Assembly (NCBI GenBank): GCA_943788935.1 | Contig: CALSSE010000019.1 | Span: forward strand, 169,882 to 233,881 | DNA: 64,000 nucleotides | Origin: an uncultured bacterium | GTDB lineage: Bacteria > Myxococcota_A > Bradymonadia > UBA7976 > VGTA01 | Direction: 5' to 3' | In this document: positions 8,854 through 17,611 of the stretch, in pieces | Layout: every line of letters starts with the position of its first letter | How positions within the stretch are numbered: the first letter of the stretch is position 1 | Made by a program: the position numbers and the translations under genes | Notes under the pieces: model-generated | Told to the model about the DNA's origin: nothing | Databases searched by the model: none | What the model saw: the letters and a program-made list of their open reading frames with translations, nothing else

Positions 8854-10680
8854 ATGGAGTTCCTGACAGAGCTTAAGAGAACACATCACAACGGCGCGTT
8901 ACGCGGCAGCGACGAGGGGGCAGAGGTCGTCTTAATGGGATGGGTACAGGCCCGCCGTGACCATGGCGGATGCACTTTCATCGATCTTCGAGATCGCGAT
9001 GGGATCACCCAGCTTCGGTTTGACCCCACAATCAATGAAGCGGCCTATGAGATCTCTACACAATCTCGCCCCGAATATGTAATCGGAATTCGGGGTACAG
9101 TAGAGAGTCGTGGGTCGAATATTAATGATAAAATCCCCACTGGTGAGATCGAGATCGCTGTACATCAGGCGACGATCTTTAATGCTGCCGAGACGCCTCC
9201 ATTTCCTATCCGAGATGAAGTAGACTGCGGTGAGCTGCTGAGGCTCAAATATCGCTTTCTCGACTTAAGACGAGCTCCTCTGCAAGAGGCGATGAAGGTA
9301 CGCTCCAATACTAATATGGCAGTGCGTAACTACCTAGTAGATAACGGATTCTATGAGTTCGAGACCCCGATTCTCACTAAGGCGACTCCTGAAGGAGCCC
9401 GAGACTACTTGGTCCCTAGTCGTGTGCACCCCGGCTCATATTATGCGCTCCCTCAGAGTCCGCAGATCTTCAAGCAGCTATTTATGGTGTCAGGCTATGA
9501 CAAATACTTTCAGATCTGCCGTTGCTTCCGTGATGAGGACTTAAGAGCAGACCGTCAGCCTGAATTCACCCAAATCGACATCGAGATGTCCTTCGTGACC
9601 CCCGAGGAGGTGTTCTCCGTAGTCGAGGGGATGCTGAGTTCGATTTTCAAGAAGGTCAAAGGGATTGATATCCCTATTCCTTTCCCTCGAATGGCTTATC
9701 AAGAGGCTATGGATCGCTTCGGCTCAGATAAGCCGGATACTCGCTTTGGACTTGAGCTGTGTGACGTCTCTGAACTCGTCGCAGACTGCGGCTTTGGTGT
9801 GTTTAGTGGGGCTGTCTCTAACGGAGGGTCAGTGCGAGGGATCAGACTCCCTCAGTCATCACTCACTCGTAAGCAGATCGATAGCTTTGCTAAGGTTGTC
9901 GCTGAATATGGTGCTAAGGGTCTAGCGTGGTGTAAGATCAAAGAGGATGGCTCTTGGCAATCTACCTTTGGTAAGTTCCTTGATGAGGAGACGAGAGCAC
10001 AGATGACAGCTAAACTCGGCCTTGAGGTTGGCGATATCGCCTTTTTCGTTGCCGATAAGAACAAAGTTGTTTACGCCGCTCTTGGGGCCTTACGTCAGCA
10101 CATAGCCAATCTCCTTGGGATGATCTCTGCGGATGATTATAACTTCCTATGGGTCGTTGATTTCCCCTCTTTTGAATATGATGATGAAGAGGGTCGGTAC
10201 TATGCGATGCATCACCCCTTCACCTCTCCAATGGACGCGGATATCCCTCTCATGGAGAGCGACCCCAATTCGGTGAGAGCGAAAGCTTATGATGTCGTGC
10301 TCAACGGCTATGAGTTGGGTGGAGGGAGCATCCGTATTCACCAACAAGATGTTCAAGAGCAGATGTTCAAAACCCTCGGCCTATCTGAGCAAGAGTCGCG
10401 CTCTAAGTTCGGATTTCTCCTCGATGCGCTCTCTTACGGGACTCCACCCCACGGAGGGATCGCTTTAGGGATGGACCGCTTGGTTATGCTCCTTCTCGGC
10501 ACTCAAAATATTCGTGACGTTATCGCTTTCCCTAAGACGATGAAGGCAAGCTGTACCATGACTGGCGCCCCTTCATTGGTGCCGATGGATCAACTCGACG
10601 AAGTTCACATCACCGCTGTGAGAAAGAAGAAGCAAGAGACAGAAGAGGCCGCTGCTACCGATGATGAAGGAGAGCTCTAA
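8854..10680 (+). CDS. aspS: Aspartate--tRNA ligase
   Basis: Class II aminoacyl-tRNA synthetase that charges tRNA-Asp (or tRNA-Asp/Asn if the enzyme is non-discriminating). At 608 residues it has the normal bacterial length. The N-terminal OB-fold anticodon-binding domain (VLMGWVQARRDHGG) is followed by the class II core. Motif 2 is FRDEDLRADRQPEFTQID and motif 3 is ALGMDRLVMLL, followed by the conserved DVIAFPK. A bacterial GAD insertion lies between them. The start has GAGGAG nearby at good spacing. The C-terminus has a short Lys/Glu-rich extension. Confidence 0.98.
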   Translation: MEFLTELKRTHHNGALRGSDEGAEVVLMGWVQARRDHGGCTFIDLRDRDGITQLRFDPTINEAAYEISTQSRPEYVIGIRGTVESRGSNINDKIPTGEIEIAVHQATIFNAAETPPFPIRDEVDCGELLRLKYRFLDLRRAPLQEAMKVRSNTNMAVRNYLVDNGFYEFETPILTKATPEGARDYLVPSRVHPGSYYALPQSPQIFKQLFMVSGYDKYFQICRCFRDEDLRADRQPEFTQIDIEMSFVTPEEVFSVVEGMLSSIFKKVKGIDIPIPFPRMAYQEAMDRFGSDKPDTRFGLELCDVSELVADCGFGVFSGAVSNGGSVRGIRLPQSSLTRKQIDSFAKVVAEYGAKGLAWCKIKEDGSWQSTFGKFLDEETRAQMTAKLGLEVGDIAFFVADKNKVVYAALGALRQHIANLLGMISADDYNFLWVVDFPSFEYDDEEGRYYAMHHPFTSPMDADIPLMESDPNSVRAKAYDVVLNGYELGGGSIRIHQQDVQEQMFKTLGLSEQESRSKFGFLLDALSYGTPPHGGIALGMDRLVMLLLGTQNIRDVIAFPKTMKASCTMTGAPSLVPMDQLDEVHITAVRKKKQETEEAAATDDEGEL

Positions 10681-10688
10681 ATCACTCG

Positions 10689-10768
10689 AATCCCCAGAGG
10701 GTCTCATGCTACGATAAATTCGCAAGTTTTGGAGCGATGTTGTTACTATGAGACACCTCGAGGGGATT
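10689..10768. other. Long imperfect hairpin between aspS and the next gene
   Basis: Segments 10689-10695, 10697-10700 and 10701-10707 pair with 10762-10768, 10756-10759 and 10748-10754, giving about 18 base pairs with one small bulge and an asymmetric interior loop around a 40-nt apical region. It starts nine bases after the aspS stop and ends eight bases before the next ATG. There is no U-tract after it, so it is not an ordinary intrinsic terminator. It could be a processing site, a regulatory leader or a remnant of a small repeat element. Confidence 0.55.
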
Positions 10769-10775
10769 GTGAGCT

Positions 10776-12377
10776 ATGGACTGTGTGAGACAGCGTTTAA
10801 GTTTAGAGTGCTTGGGCTCCATCTCACTGCGTCATCCGCTGTCTATGATCATGATGTCTGTAGTGACATCTATGTTGATGCAGGTCATGACCACGAGTAG
10901 TGAGGCTTGCGGGGTTAATGCTCACTTGTGGATCACTGATTCAGCGATCTGTCAACTCCCACAAGCCACGAGAACAAGAGCGCTGTTTGAAGATCAGCGT
11001 CGTGTTGATTTGACCCGCTTAGGGTCAGCGTTTCCTGATTCAGGATACGCCATTAATCACGAATATGGAGAGGTCGCTCATTGGTATCCTTTTATTCAGG
11101 CCTATATTGAGAGTTTTCATGATCGTCATGGCGCAGAAGAGCGAGAGTGGTCTATCGAGGCCTATGATGAAGTCGCTTTTATCATGGGGGTCGCTGCTCA
11201 TGGCTATGAAGATGAACTCTTTGATACTCAATTTTTGAGATGGGTCAGCCAAGAGGATGACAGGGGACAGGACCTTATTGATCCAGCGGTTGACCTCTTG
11301 CTCATTCACGAGGGTCATACCGAGCTTCTCCCCCCCTTAGAATTCCCGCTTGAGAGCGCAGTGGAGGCGCTGCAGCGATCAGGGGTTGAGGTGAGCTCGG
11401 GTGATGTCCAAGCAGGTGTCTCTCGAGTGCATCAATTCGCTCTCGGCCTATCTCAAACTCCTGAAGCGCTCACTTCGCTAGTGGAGAGAGATGCCCCGCT
11501 GATCCCATGGACAACGAGGCACTATCTCAATCGTGAGATTAGTGGAAGCCTCGCCCATGAGCCTCAACGAGTCGCCTCACTCCTTGACACGATCTATCGG
11601 AGACTCGCCGGTGAAGAGGTGGCGGAGTCAGTGATCTCTAGTGTAGACCCAAGCGCTCCAAGAACCCTTGATCGAGCAGGGGTAGCGCTTAGAGATGAAT
11701 CGCGTTGGATCAGCCTTTACTTTAACACGGCAGTGATGACTCAGAGTGTTCTTGACTCACTCTCACTCTCCACGGTTGAGGGTCAGAACGTGAGCTTTGA
11801 ATCTCGGAGCACTCGTTGGGGAGGAGGTGATGGCTATACCCGTATTATAGAGCTCTCTCCTTATGATCTCCCTGATTCATCCACGCTCCGTTTAGAACTG
11901 AGTTCAGGTATTGAGCTGATCAATGGCGAGGTGACCAGAGGAGCTCAAGAGTATCTCATCGAGATCTGCGCCCAAGATCGCTGTAACTCCCCTGAGCTTC
12001 CTGAGCTGATGTGGGGTGGTCGACAGCGAGGGTGCTGGGTCAGGGAGGCCCTTGACTTAGGGATGGCTGACCAAGAGATGAACCATGTGAGTATGATTGA
12101 TCTAGGGATGGTCGACTCAGAGGTGAATGATATAAGTATGACTGATCTTGAGGGTTCTGATCTTGAGGATTCTGATCTTGAGGGTTCTGATCCGTCTGTA
12201 GGGCAGTCCAATGATCAGTCTCTTGGCGGTCAAGAGAGCGCTAGCGCTGCTTCAATTCAAAGCGGATGTAACGCTTCCTCAAGTAAAGGTTCAGATAGGA
12301 TTTTCTTCGTCTTTTGTTTGGGTATTGGGATCACATTGACTAGGCTCAAGGACAGGTTTTTACCTCAAAGAGCATGA
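10776..12377 (+). CDS. Secreted zinc-dependent phospholipase C-like protein
   Basis: A 533-residue exported protein. After a long hydrophobic signal, the mature part begins ACGVNAHLWITDSA. It carries spaced His/Asp/Glu residues (NHEYGEVAHWYPF, GVAAHGYEDELFDTQF, HEGHTELLPP) like the alpha-helical S1/P1-nuclease / zinc-dependent phospholipase C fold, where they bind three zinc ions. This is a fold-level inference. The C-terminal part has acidic repeats (DLEGSDLEDSDLEGSD) and ends in Ser-rich sequence, a hydrophobic helix and Arg/Lys, a sorting-like tail similar in layout to the protease at 5750. Substrate may be phospholipid. Confidence 0.6.
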   Translation: MDCVRQRLSLECLGSISLRHPLSMIMMSVVTSMLMQVMTTSSEACGVNAHLWITDSAICQLPQATRTRALFEDQRRVDLTRLGSAFPDSGYAINHEYGEVAHWYPFIQAYIESFHDRHGAEEREWSIEAYDEVAFIMGVAAHGYEDELFDTQFLRWVSQEDDRGQDLIDPAVDLLLIHEGHTELLPPLEFPLESAVEALQRSGVEVSSGDVQAGVSRVHQFALGLSQTPEALTSLVERDAPLIPWTTRHYLNREISGSLAHEPQRVASLLDTIYRRLAGEEVAESVISSVDPSAPRTLDRAGVALRDESRWISLYFNTAVMTQSVLDSLSLSTVEGQNVSFESRSTRWGGGDGYTRIIELSPYDLPDSSTLRLELSSGIELINGEVTRGAQEYLIEICAQDRCNSPELPELMWGGRQRGCWVREALDLGMADQEMNHVSMIDLGMVDSEVNDISMTDLEGSDLEDSDLEGSDPSVGQSNDQSLGGQESASAASIQSGCNASSSKGSDRIFFVFCLGIGITLTRLKDRFLPQRA

Positions 12378-12496
12378 GTTTCTAGCATCGCTCTTGATTC
12401 AGAGCGCGTTCGCGTTATCTTAGAGGCCAACATTGTAGAAGTCGTGAGAGATTCACTCACCGCCGAATATCAATCAGATCACAAGGAGAGTCAGAC

Positions 12497-13051
12497 ATGG
12501 ATGAGATTTATGAAGACCTAACGAGCAGTTTTGAGCAGATCTACACGGCCCTTCGTCGTGATCTATCTAGGGTCAGGACGGGTCGAGCGAGCGCTTCTAT
12601 CCTCGATGGTGTAAAGGTGGACTACTATGGGTCACCTACAGAGATCTCTCAGGTCGCTGCGATTCAGATCCCTGAGGCGAGGATGATCACGATCAAGCCG
12701 TGGGAGGCTAACCTCCTCAAGGATGTCGAAAGAGCCATCATCAACGCGAGTTTAGGCCTAGCCCCCTCGAGTGATGGAACGATCATTCGTATATCAGTTC
12801 CCCCGCTCACCGAAGAGCGTCGGCGTGATCTCGCCAAGCAAGTCACTCAAATAGGTGAGCAAGCGAAGGTCTCGGCGCGTAATCATCGTCGTGATGCGAA
12901 CACCATGCTCAAAGAGATGCAGAAAGATGGCGACCTCAGCGAAGATGAGCTACAGCGGGGGCTGAAGGTCGTGCAAGGTCACACCGACGCCGCCATGGGT
13001 GCCATCGACTCGATCATCGAGAAGAAGCAGGAAGAGATCGCTGAGGTATAA
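12497..13051 (+). CDS. frr: Ribosome recycling factor
   Basis: Cytoplasmic factor that, with EF-G, splits post-termination ribosomes. At 184 residues it is the normal length. The family signatures are plain: RTGRASASILDGVKVDYYGS near residue 30, the central IRISVPPLTEERRRDL segment, and the C-terminal helix with QKDGDLSEDEL. AAGGAG is placed seven to eight bases before the ATG. The usual neighbours (tsf, pyrH) are not in this window, so frr is displaced from the common rpsB-tsf-pyrH-frr order. Confidence 0.98.
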   Translation: MDEIYEDLTSSFEQIYTALRRDLSRVRTGRASASILDGVKVDYYGSPTEISQVAAIQIPEARMITIKPWEANLLKDVERAIINASLGLAPSSDGTIIRISVPPLTEERRRDLAKQVTQIGEQAKVSARNHRRDANTMLKEMQKDGDLSEDELQRGLKVVQGHTDAAMGAIDSIIEKKQEEIAEV

Positions 13052-13098
13052 GAGGAGAGGCCTAAGTACATCTATACACTTGATCCATCGGCTTGGCT

Positions 13099-13941
13099 AT
13101 GAACCCATTATTTGCTCATTTTAGCAGAGCTTTCAAAGACTGCTCTCCTTTTCTCCTCGCCACCCAACAGAACCAACCTCAGCTAGAGCTTTCTCCGTTA
13201 GGGGTAAGTATCACTAAGCGGGGTGAGGTCATAGATCCTCAGTTGAGATCGAATGGAGACTTCTTACACCTACTACAGAGCTTAGATCGACTCACCTTTG
13301 GTCCTTTAGAGATGACTATGCCCAAGTGGGTCTCTTATGATGCGGGGATCATGCCCTCGGGGATCTTTGGCTTTTGTAGCGAGACTGCGCTATTAGAGTC
13401 TTGGGTGAAGAGAGCGATGCAAGTCCCAGATGACTACGAGGGGAAGGTCCCTCTCACTCAAATGATCGCCATTCCCACTCCAGAACCTGGCTCTTGGTAC
13501 TTGCACACCCTGTCTTCACTCAACCAAGTCTGTATGGGAGCGGCGGCACCCGCAAATCTCATCATCTTGACCCTCACCTTGGGGGTGAGAGTGTTTAGGA
13601 TGAAGCGTTTATATTCATCGACTCAGTGGCGATCAAGTCGGTTAGGGATTTATGTTGGGATGGGTCCTCTAGAGATCATCACCGCCTATACATACAATCA
13701 CTCGGTCAAACAATCAGTGACGTGGCGATTAGATATCCACCGCTCGCTCATCGAAGCCGCGCTGATCAACGATGGAGCTTCCGTTGCTGCTCGTCCGGCG
13801 ACTCACATGATAGACGTCGATGATACTGAGACTCTTAAACGCATGCAGACCGAGATCGAGTCAGGCATTAAATATTATATCGTTGGCAGACCGAGCACTC
13901 GGGGAAGTATTGTCCAAGTACCCGTGAGGAGAATAGAATGA
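13099..13941 (+). CDS. Unknown protein, paralogue of the next gene
   Basis: A protein of about 280 residues with no export signal and no family I recognise. It aligns by eye with the next gene along its whole length: both share a TFGP-x-x-M-x-M-xKWV-x-YD-x-x-xMP segment followed by (I/V)FGF near residue 80, an IAIP/GAIP-x-x-x-PG-(S/A)W-(Y/M) segment, and an ATQWS/STQWR-S segment followed by G-PLE-x-x-TA(Y/F)T. This indicates a tandem duplication. The start could be TTG 13093 or ATG 13099, and neither has a good ribosome binding site. The short gap to the paralogue holds repeats of GTAATGAGGAGA. Confidence 0.6.
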   Translation: MNPLFAHFSRAFKDCSPFLLATQQNQPQLELSPLGVSITKRGEVIDPQLRSNGDFLHLLQSLDRLTFGPLEMTMPKWVSYDAGIMPSGIFGFCSETALLESWVKRAMQVPDDYEGKVPLTQMIAIPTPEPGSWYLHTLSSLNQVCMGAAAPANLIILTLTLGVRVFRMKRLYSSTQWRSSRLGIYVGMGPLEIITAYTYNHSVKQSVTWRLDIHRSLIEAALINDGASVAARPATHMIDVDDTETLKRMQTEIESGIKYYIVGRPSTRGSIVQVPVRRIE

Positions 13942-13981
13942 GTGGAGCAGTAATGAGGAGAGTAGTAATGAGGAGAGCAGT

Positions 13982-14842
13982 ATGACTCCTGAAGAGTATA
14001 TCTCCGCTCATCCTACGCTGCAGGGACTCGAACCTTATTTGGTCGCTGCGCCATACAACAGAGTTCACTTTGATCTCACACCATATGGACTACATATCCC
14101 CGCTCAGAATATAATAGACCCCACCCACTCTAGTTCGGAGCGATTCTGTGACTTACTGTTGAAGCTTGACTCCATTACCTTCGGACCCGAGGGGATGCCC
14201 ATGGATAAGTGGGTTTTTTATGATATCTGTTATATGCCCGGCTCGGTTTTTGGCTTTGGGATCCGTGCCTCACGAGCGCCAGCCGAGCTGCGAGAGCTCT
14301 TTAATGTAGAACAAGGGGATGATATCCTTATCCCATTAGCCATGTATGGAGCGATCCCTATGGCTAAGCCTGGAGCTTGGATGGGTCATAATTTATGCTC
14401 GATCGGGAAGAGGATCTCATTTAGAGATGTCCGCGGTCTAGGTACTCTCTCCAAAGTGCTTGGCTTAAAGTCTGTGAACGCGGTGTCTTTCTTTGGGGCT
14501 ACTCAGTGGAGCTCTATCGCCCTTAATGTTCATGTTAAGTTCGGTCCTTTAGAGCTCTATACCGCGTTCACGCCCGCGCACTCGGAGAGTCATACTCTCA
14601 CTTACGGGTTTGAGTGTAATGATCAAGCTCTTTTGGCTGCCGCAGGGCATCCTGAATACGCCTTTGAGCGATCAAGTCCTGAACTGTGGATCAGGCCGGG
14701 TGATGAAGAGGCGATGATCGATCTTCAAGATCGTCTCGAGGCCGGAGAGCGCTTTTGTATCCCGACCGCGCCTCGGCGAGTTCATAACCAACCTCATGAG
14801 GTCCCTGTTTCGTCAGTTTTCGACCAATATGATCTCCCTTAG
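13982..14842 (+). CDS. Unknown protein, paralogue of the preceding gene
   Basis: A 286-residue soluble-looking protein and tandem duplicate of the gene at 13099, with the same order of conserved segments (MDKWVFYDICYMPGSVFGFG; PGAWMGHNL; ATQWSSIALNVHVKFGPLEL). GAGGAG lies about seven bases before the ATG. The two genes are probably co-transcribed. The absence of signal peptides or metal-binding clusters suggests a cytoplasmic role. Function is unknown; immunity/toxin-type pairs often look like this but nothing here proves it. Confidence 0.65.
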   Translation: MTPEEYISAHPTLQGLEPYLVAAPYNRVHFDLTPYGLHIPAQNIIDPTHSSSERFCDLLLKLDSITFGPEGMPMDKWVFYDICYMPGSVFGFGIRASRAPAELRELFNVEQGDDILIPLAMYGAIPMAKPGAWMGHNLCSIGKRISFRDVRGLGTLSKVLGLKSVNAVSFFGATQWSSIALNVHVKFGPLELYTAFTPAHSESHTLTYGFECNDQALLAAAGHPEYAFERSSPELWIRPGDEEAMIDLQDRLEAGERFCIPTAPRRVHNQPHEVPVSSVFDQYDLP

Positions 14843-14851
14843 TCGCGTGAA

Positions 14852-14875
14852 CAGATCTAATAAAATCTGCTTTTT
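14852..14875 (+). terminator. Possible weak intrinsic terminator
   Basis: A five-base-pair stem (CAGAT / ATCTG) with an AT-rich eight-base loop is followed by CTTTTT, just after the paralogue pair. The stem is short, so this is only a candidate. Confidence 0.3.
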
Positions 14876-14948
14876 AGGCAGTTAATAAAACCTTATTTAC
14901 ATCAACCCCTGTCTAATTGATGCAGAGTCATCGATGGAGTTGGCCTTA

Positions 14949-16136
14949 ATGAAATATATTTGGATAATCGCATTCACTTTATGCGCCTCGTCAGCTTGTG
15001 AACCCCTCGCGCTCTCTGCCGATGATATCGCCGATCAGCAGCCTCGGTTTATCGCTGATCAGCTTTCTGAGGTTCAGCCGGGTGTCACCGACTTGAGAGT
15101 GATGTCTTGGAACGTTAAATACGGCGCTAAGCGTCAACCGTTTTGGTTTGATTGTTGGGGCGATCAAGTCTCGATCCCCGCGGATGAAGTGGAGTCTAAT
15201 ATGGAGTCACTCTACGCGCTGATTAAAGAAGCTGACCCAGATATCTTAATGGTGCAGGAGATCGAGCTTCACAGTCGACGGAGCGCTTACTATGATATGA
15301 TCCAAGGCGTACTTAATCAGACTGATCTGAACTATGGCGCCTATTATGAGACTTGGAATAGTCGATATGTTCCCTCGGAGGGGCTCGGTCGAATGAGTTT
15401 AGGTAACGCGATTTTCAGCAAATATCCGATCACTAAATCAGAGAAGATTATGCAAGCAGATCGTCGTGACCTCGACCCTTTAACAAAGGCTTTTTACCTA
15501 CATAGAGCGATCGGTCGAGCAGAGATACAGCTCTCTGAGGAACTCTCTATCGCCGCCTATGTTGTCCACACTGCCGCTTATGATCAAGATGCAACCGAGA
15601 CCGAAGCGGGTACTAAACAAAAGCAAATTGAGCAGATCTATGAGGTAGTGTCGGGAGAGTCGCTCCCTTTTATATTGGGTGGAGATCTCAACGAACTTCC
15701 TCCTACTGCAGCACGTAGCGAGGGTTTCGCTGATGAGCGGACTCAGCCGGTCTGTGGTGAAGATTTCGAGCACCCTCCCTATACTCCAGAGATTATGTCT
15801 CCACTTTATGAAGCTTTAAAGCCTTGGATCACTCTAGAGAGATATGGTGCTTCAGAGGTTGAGCAGTCTCGCTACTACACTCACACCGTACTTGGGACAG
15901 AAGAGGTGAATGAGTCTGGAGCGCCAGGCGATTGGAATCGCACGCTCGATTATCTCTTCGCTTCCTCCGATACAGCGTGGGTCGAGGGAACCACCGATGT
16001 CTTGCAGTATCATGGACAAGAGGTCGGTTATGCCGACTCGTCCGGAGGTCTTCCTCTAGCCTGGTCTCTAGAAAGTGACCCAATAAGCCTCAGCGATCAT
16101 GCGCCGGTCTTTGGAATATGGGAGGTTCAGCCATGA
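14949..16136 (+). CDS. Exported endonuclease/exonuclease/phosphatase-family lipoprotein
   Basis: A DNase I-fold phosphoesterase predicted to be lipid-anchored (signal MKYIWIIAFTLCASSAC). Active-site elements are VMSWNVKYG, the Glu in ILMVQEIELHS, LGGDLNELPPT (Asp and Asn), RTLDYLFAS and the C-terminal SDHAPVFG (Asp-His pair). Family members cleave nucleic acids, phosphoinositides or sphingomyelin, so the substrate is open. Start 14949 is preferred over 14934 because it gives a clean lipoprotein signal with GGAG nine bases upstream. Its stop overlaps the start of the next gene by four bases (ATGA), implying translational coupling. Confidence 0.85.
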   Translation: MKYIWIIAFTLCASSACEPLALSADDIADQQPRFIADQLSEVQPGVTDLRVMSWNVKYGAKRQPFWFDCWGDQVSIPADEVESNMESLYALIKEADPDILMVQEIELHSRRSAYYDMIQGVLNQTDLNYGAYYETWNSRYVPSEGLGRMSLGNAIFSKYPITKSEKIMQADRRDLDPLTKAFYLHRAIGRAEIQLSEELSIAAYVVHTAAYDQDATETEAGTKQKQIEQIYEVVSGESLPFILGGDLNELPPTAARSEGFADERTQPVCGEDFEHPPYTPEIMSPLYEALKPWITLERYGASEVEQSRYYTHTVLGTEEVNESGAPGDWNRTLDYLFASSDTAWVEGTTDVLQYHGQEVGYADSSGGLPLAWSLESDPISLSDHAPVFGIWEVQP

Positions 16137-17362
16137 GCGCTCAATATGACTATCCTTATACATCATCCCTTACGCTATGTATCACGCTATGTATCACTCT
16201 CTTTTGTAGCTTCTGTTTAAGCTCATCTGCATATGCCCAAACGGTGAGCGCGCCTCAAGCAGGAGCCACCACAACAAAAGCAGGGCGAGAGCTAAATGAG
16301 AAGAGTCTGGTTAAGAAAGAGGGTGAGCAACCCGAGACGCCCTCTGCTGATCAAGCGACGCCCTCTGTTGATCAAGCGACGCCCTCTGCTGATCAAGCGA
16401 CGCCCTCTGCTGATCAAGCGACGCCCTCTGCTGATCCTGTTGAGGCTGAAAAGAGTGAGCGCTCTCCCGAACAGCGAGATGTCGGAGCTGTAGAGGATTC
16501 CTCAAAGACAAAGACCCCCCCTCAACCTCCTATTCGAGCGCGAGGGTTTGGTCGTCTAGCCCAACGCGACAGCGCTCTCCAGCCAAAATCAGGATCATGG
16601 TCGATCGGCCTCTTCAATCCACTCAAGATCCAGCTTAATGACCAATGGGCTCTCGAGTCGCATCCATTGGTAGCGCTAGCCAGCTCTCCTCATCTCAAGT
16701 TGTGGCATCATTGGTGGTCGAACCAGCAAGTCAGCGTGCAGGGTCTCTACGGCTTCACTACGCCCTTATGGTCTTTGCAGCAATCGCCTCCTTGGGGATT
16801 AGCGGGTTATTTCTCTCCTTCATGTCAAGTGAGTGAAGAGGAGCCTGGTCGCGCTCCAAGATCATGCCAACGCCCTGGCTTTGATGTGGCGCCGATCTTT
16901 GGAGCGAGAGTGAGCGGACGACAAGGGAGTGGAGTATGGACGATACAAGGAGACCTCACGGCAGGCCTAATGATCACAGGAGAGCGCCCTGCGCCTCTTG
17001 ACACTTATGCGCCTTTAGAGATGGCCTTCACGCCTACAACAAACCATTATCGGGCTCATGTAGGCTTCTCTTACGCGCAATCTGTCGTCAGATCTTTGAG
17101 CGTTAAGCTAGAGGCTGACCTCTACACTGTCGGTCAACCGAATGAGGAGCTCTCACCGCCCAAGTCTCCGGTTACGGTGTCGTCTCAGCTCAGTTTTGAC
17201 TGGGCCATGAGTCAACACCTCTCTATCACTTTAGGGGTGATCGCTTGGTTATCCGACCAGAGAGCCTTTGAACTCGTCGAGGATGGAAGTGGTTTCGTGA
17301 GCAAAGAGCAAGTGATGAGCATCGACCTCTTCCCCACCTTTGATCTAATGTGGCACTATTAG
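16133..17362 (+). CDS. Envelope protein with a TPSADQA repeat linker
   Basis: An approximately 409-residue exported protein. A hydrophobic signal ends in SSAYAQT. A Pro/Ser/Asp/Gln repeat linker and a charged stretch follow, and then a beta-rich domain of about 260 residues with alternating aromatic strands and an aspartate/tryptophan-rich end (LFPTFDLMWHY). This suggests an outer membrane barrel or periplasmic beta protein; I do not recognise the family. The ATG at 16133 has GGAGG eight bases upstream and overlaps the stop of the phosphoesterase gene, so the two are coupled. Confidence 0.65.
   Translation: MSAQYDYPYTSSLTLCITLCITLFCSFCLSSSAYAQTVSAPQAGATTTKAGRELNEKSLVKKEGEQPETPSADQATPSVDQATPSADQATPSADQATPSADPVEAEKSERSPEQRDVGAVEDSSKTKTPPQPPIRARGFGRLAQRDSALQPKSGSWSIGLFNPLKIQLNDQWALESHPLVALASSPHLKLWHHWWSNQQVSVQGLYGFTTPLWSLQQSPPWGLAGYFSPSCQVSEEEPGRAPRSCQRPGFDVAPIFGARVSGRQGSGVWTIQGDLTAGLMITGERPAPLDTYAPLEMAFTPTTNHYRAHVGFSYAQSVVRSLSVKLEADLYTVGQPNEELSPPKSPVTVSSQLSFDWAMSQHLSITLGVIAWLSDQRAFELVEDGSGFVSKEQVMSIDLFPTFDLMWHY
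16337..16436 (+). repeat. 21-nt tandem repeat encoding TPSADQA
   Basis: Four full copies and one partial copy of ACGCCCTCTGCTGATCAAGCG keep the frame and build the linker after the signal peptide. One unit differs by one base (Ala to Val). Confidence 0.9.
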
Positions 17363-17611
17363 TCTTTGCTGCATAAGCAGGAGTTAATTTTTTCAGGCAG
17401 TTAGGTAACATGGACCCATTAAGTCGCGCTTTATACAACCGACTTACACTGCGCCTTGCCTAAAAACTTAATCAATACAATACTTTATGCGTGATTGCGG
17501 ACTCCGCCTGCCGAGATTTTGCTCCTCGAATACGATTAATCAAAGGTCTGATACCTTGTTAAATTTTAATTTAAAAGTGATCATGGCTTAATCAAAAGAA
17601 AAGGAAATTGA

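Noticed and set aside
13093..14842. Toxin-immunity pair
   Set aside because: The two genes are paralogues of equal length with no toxin motif; similarity alone does not support it.
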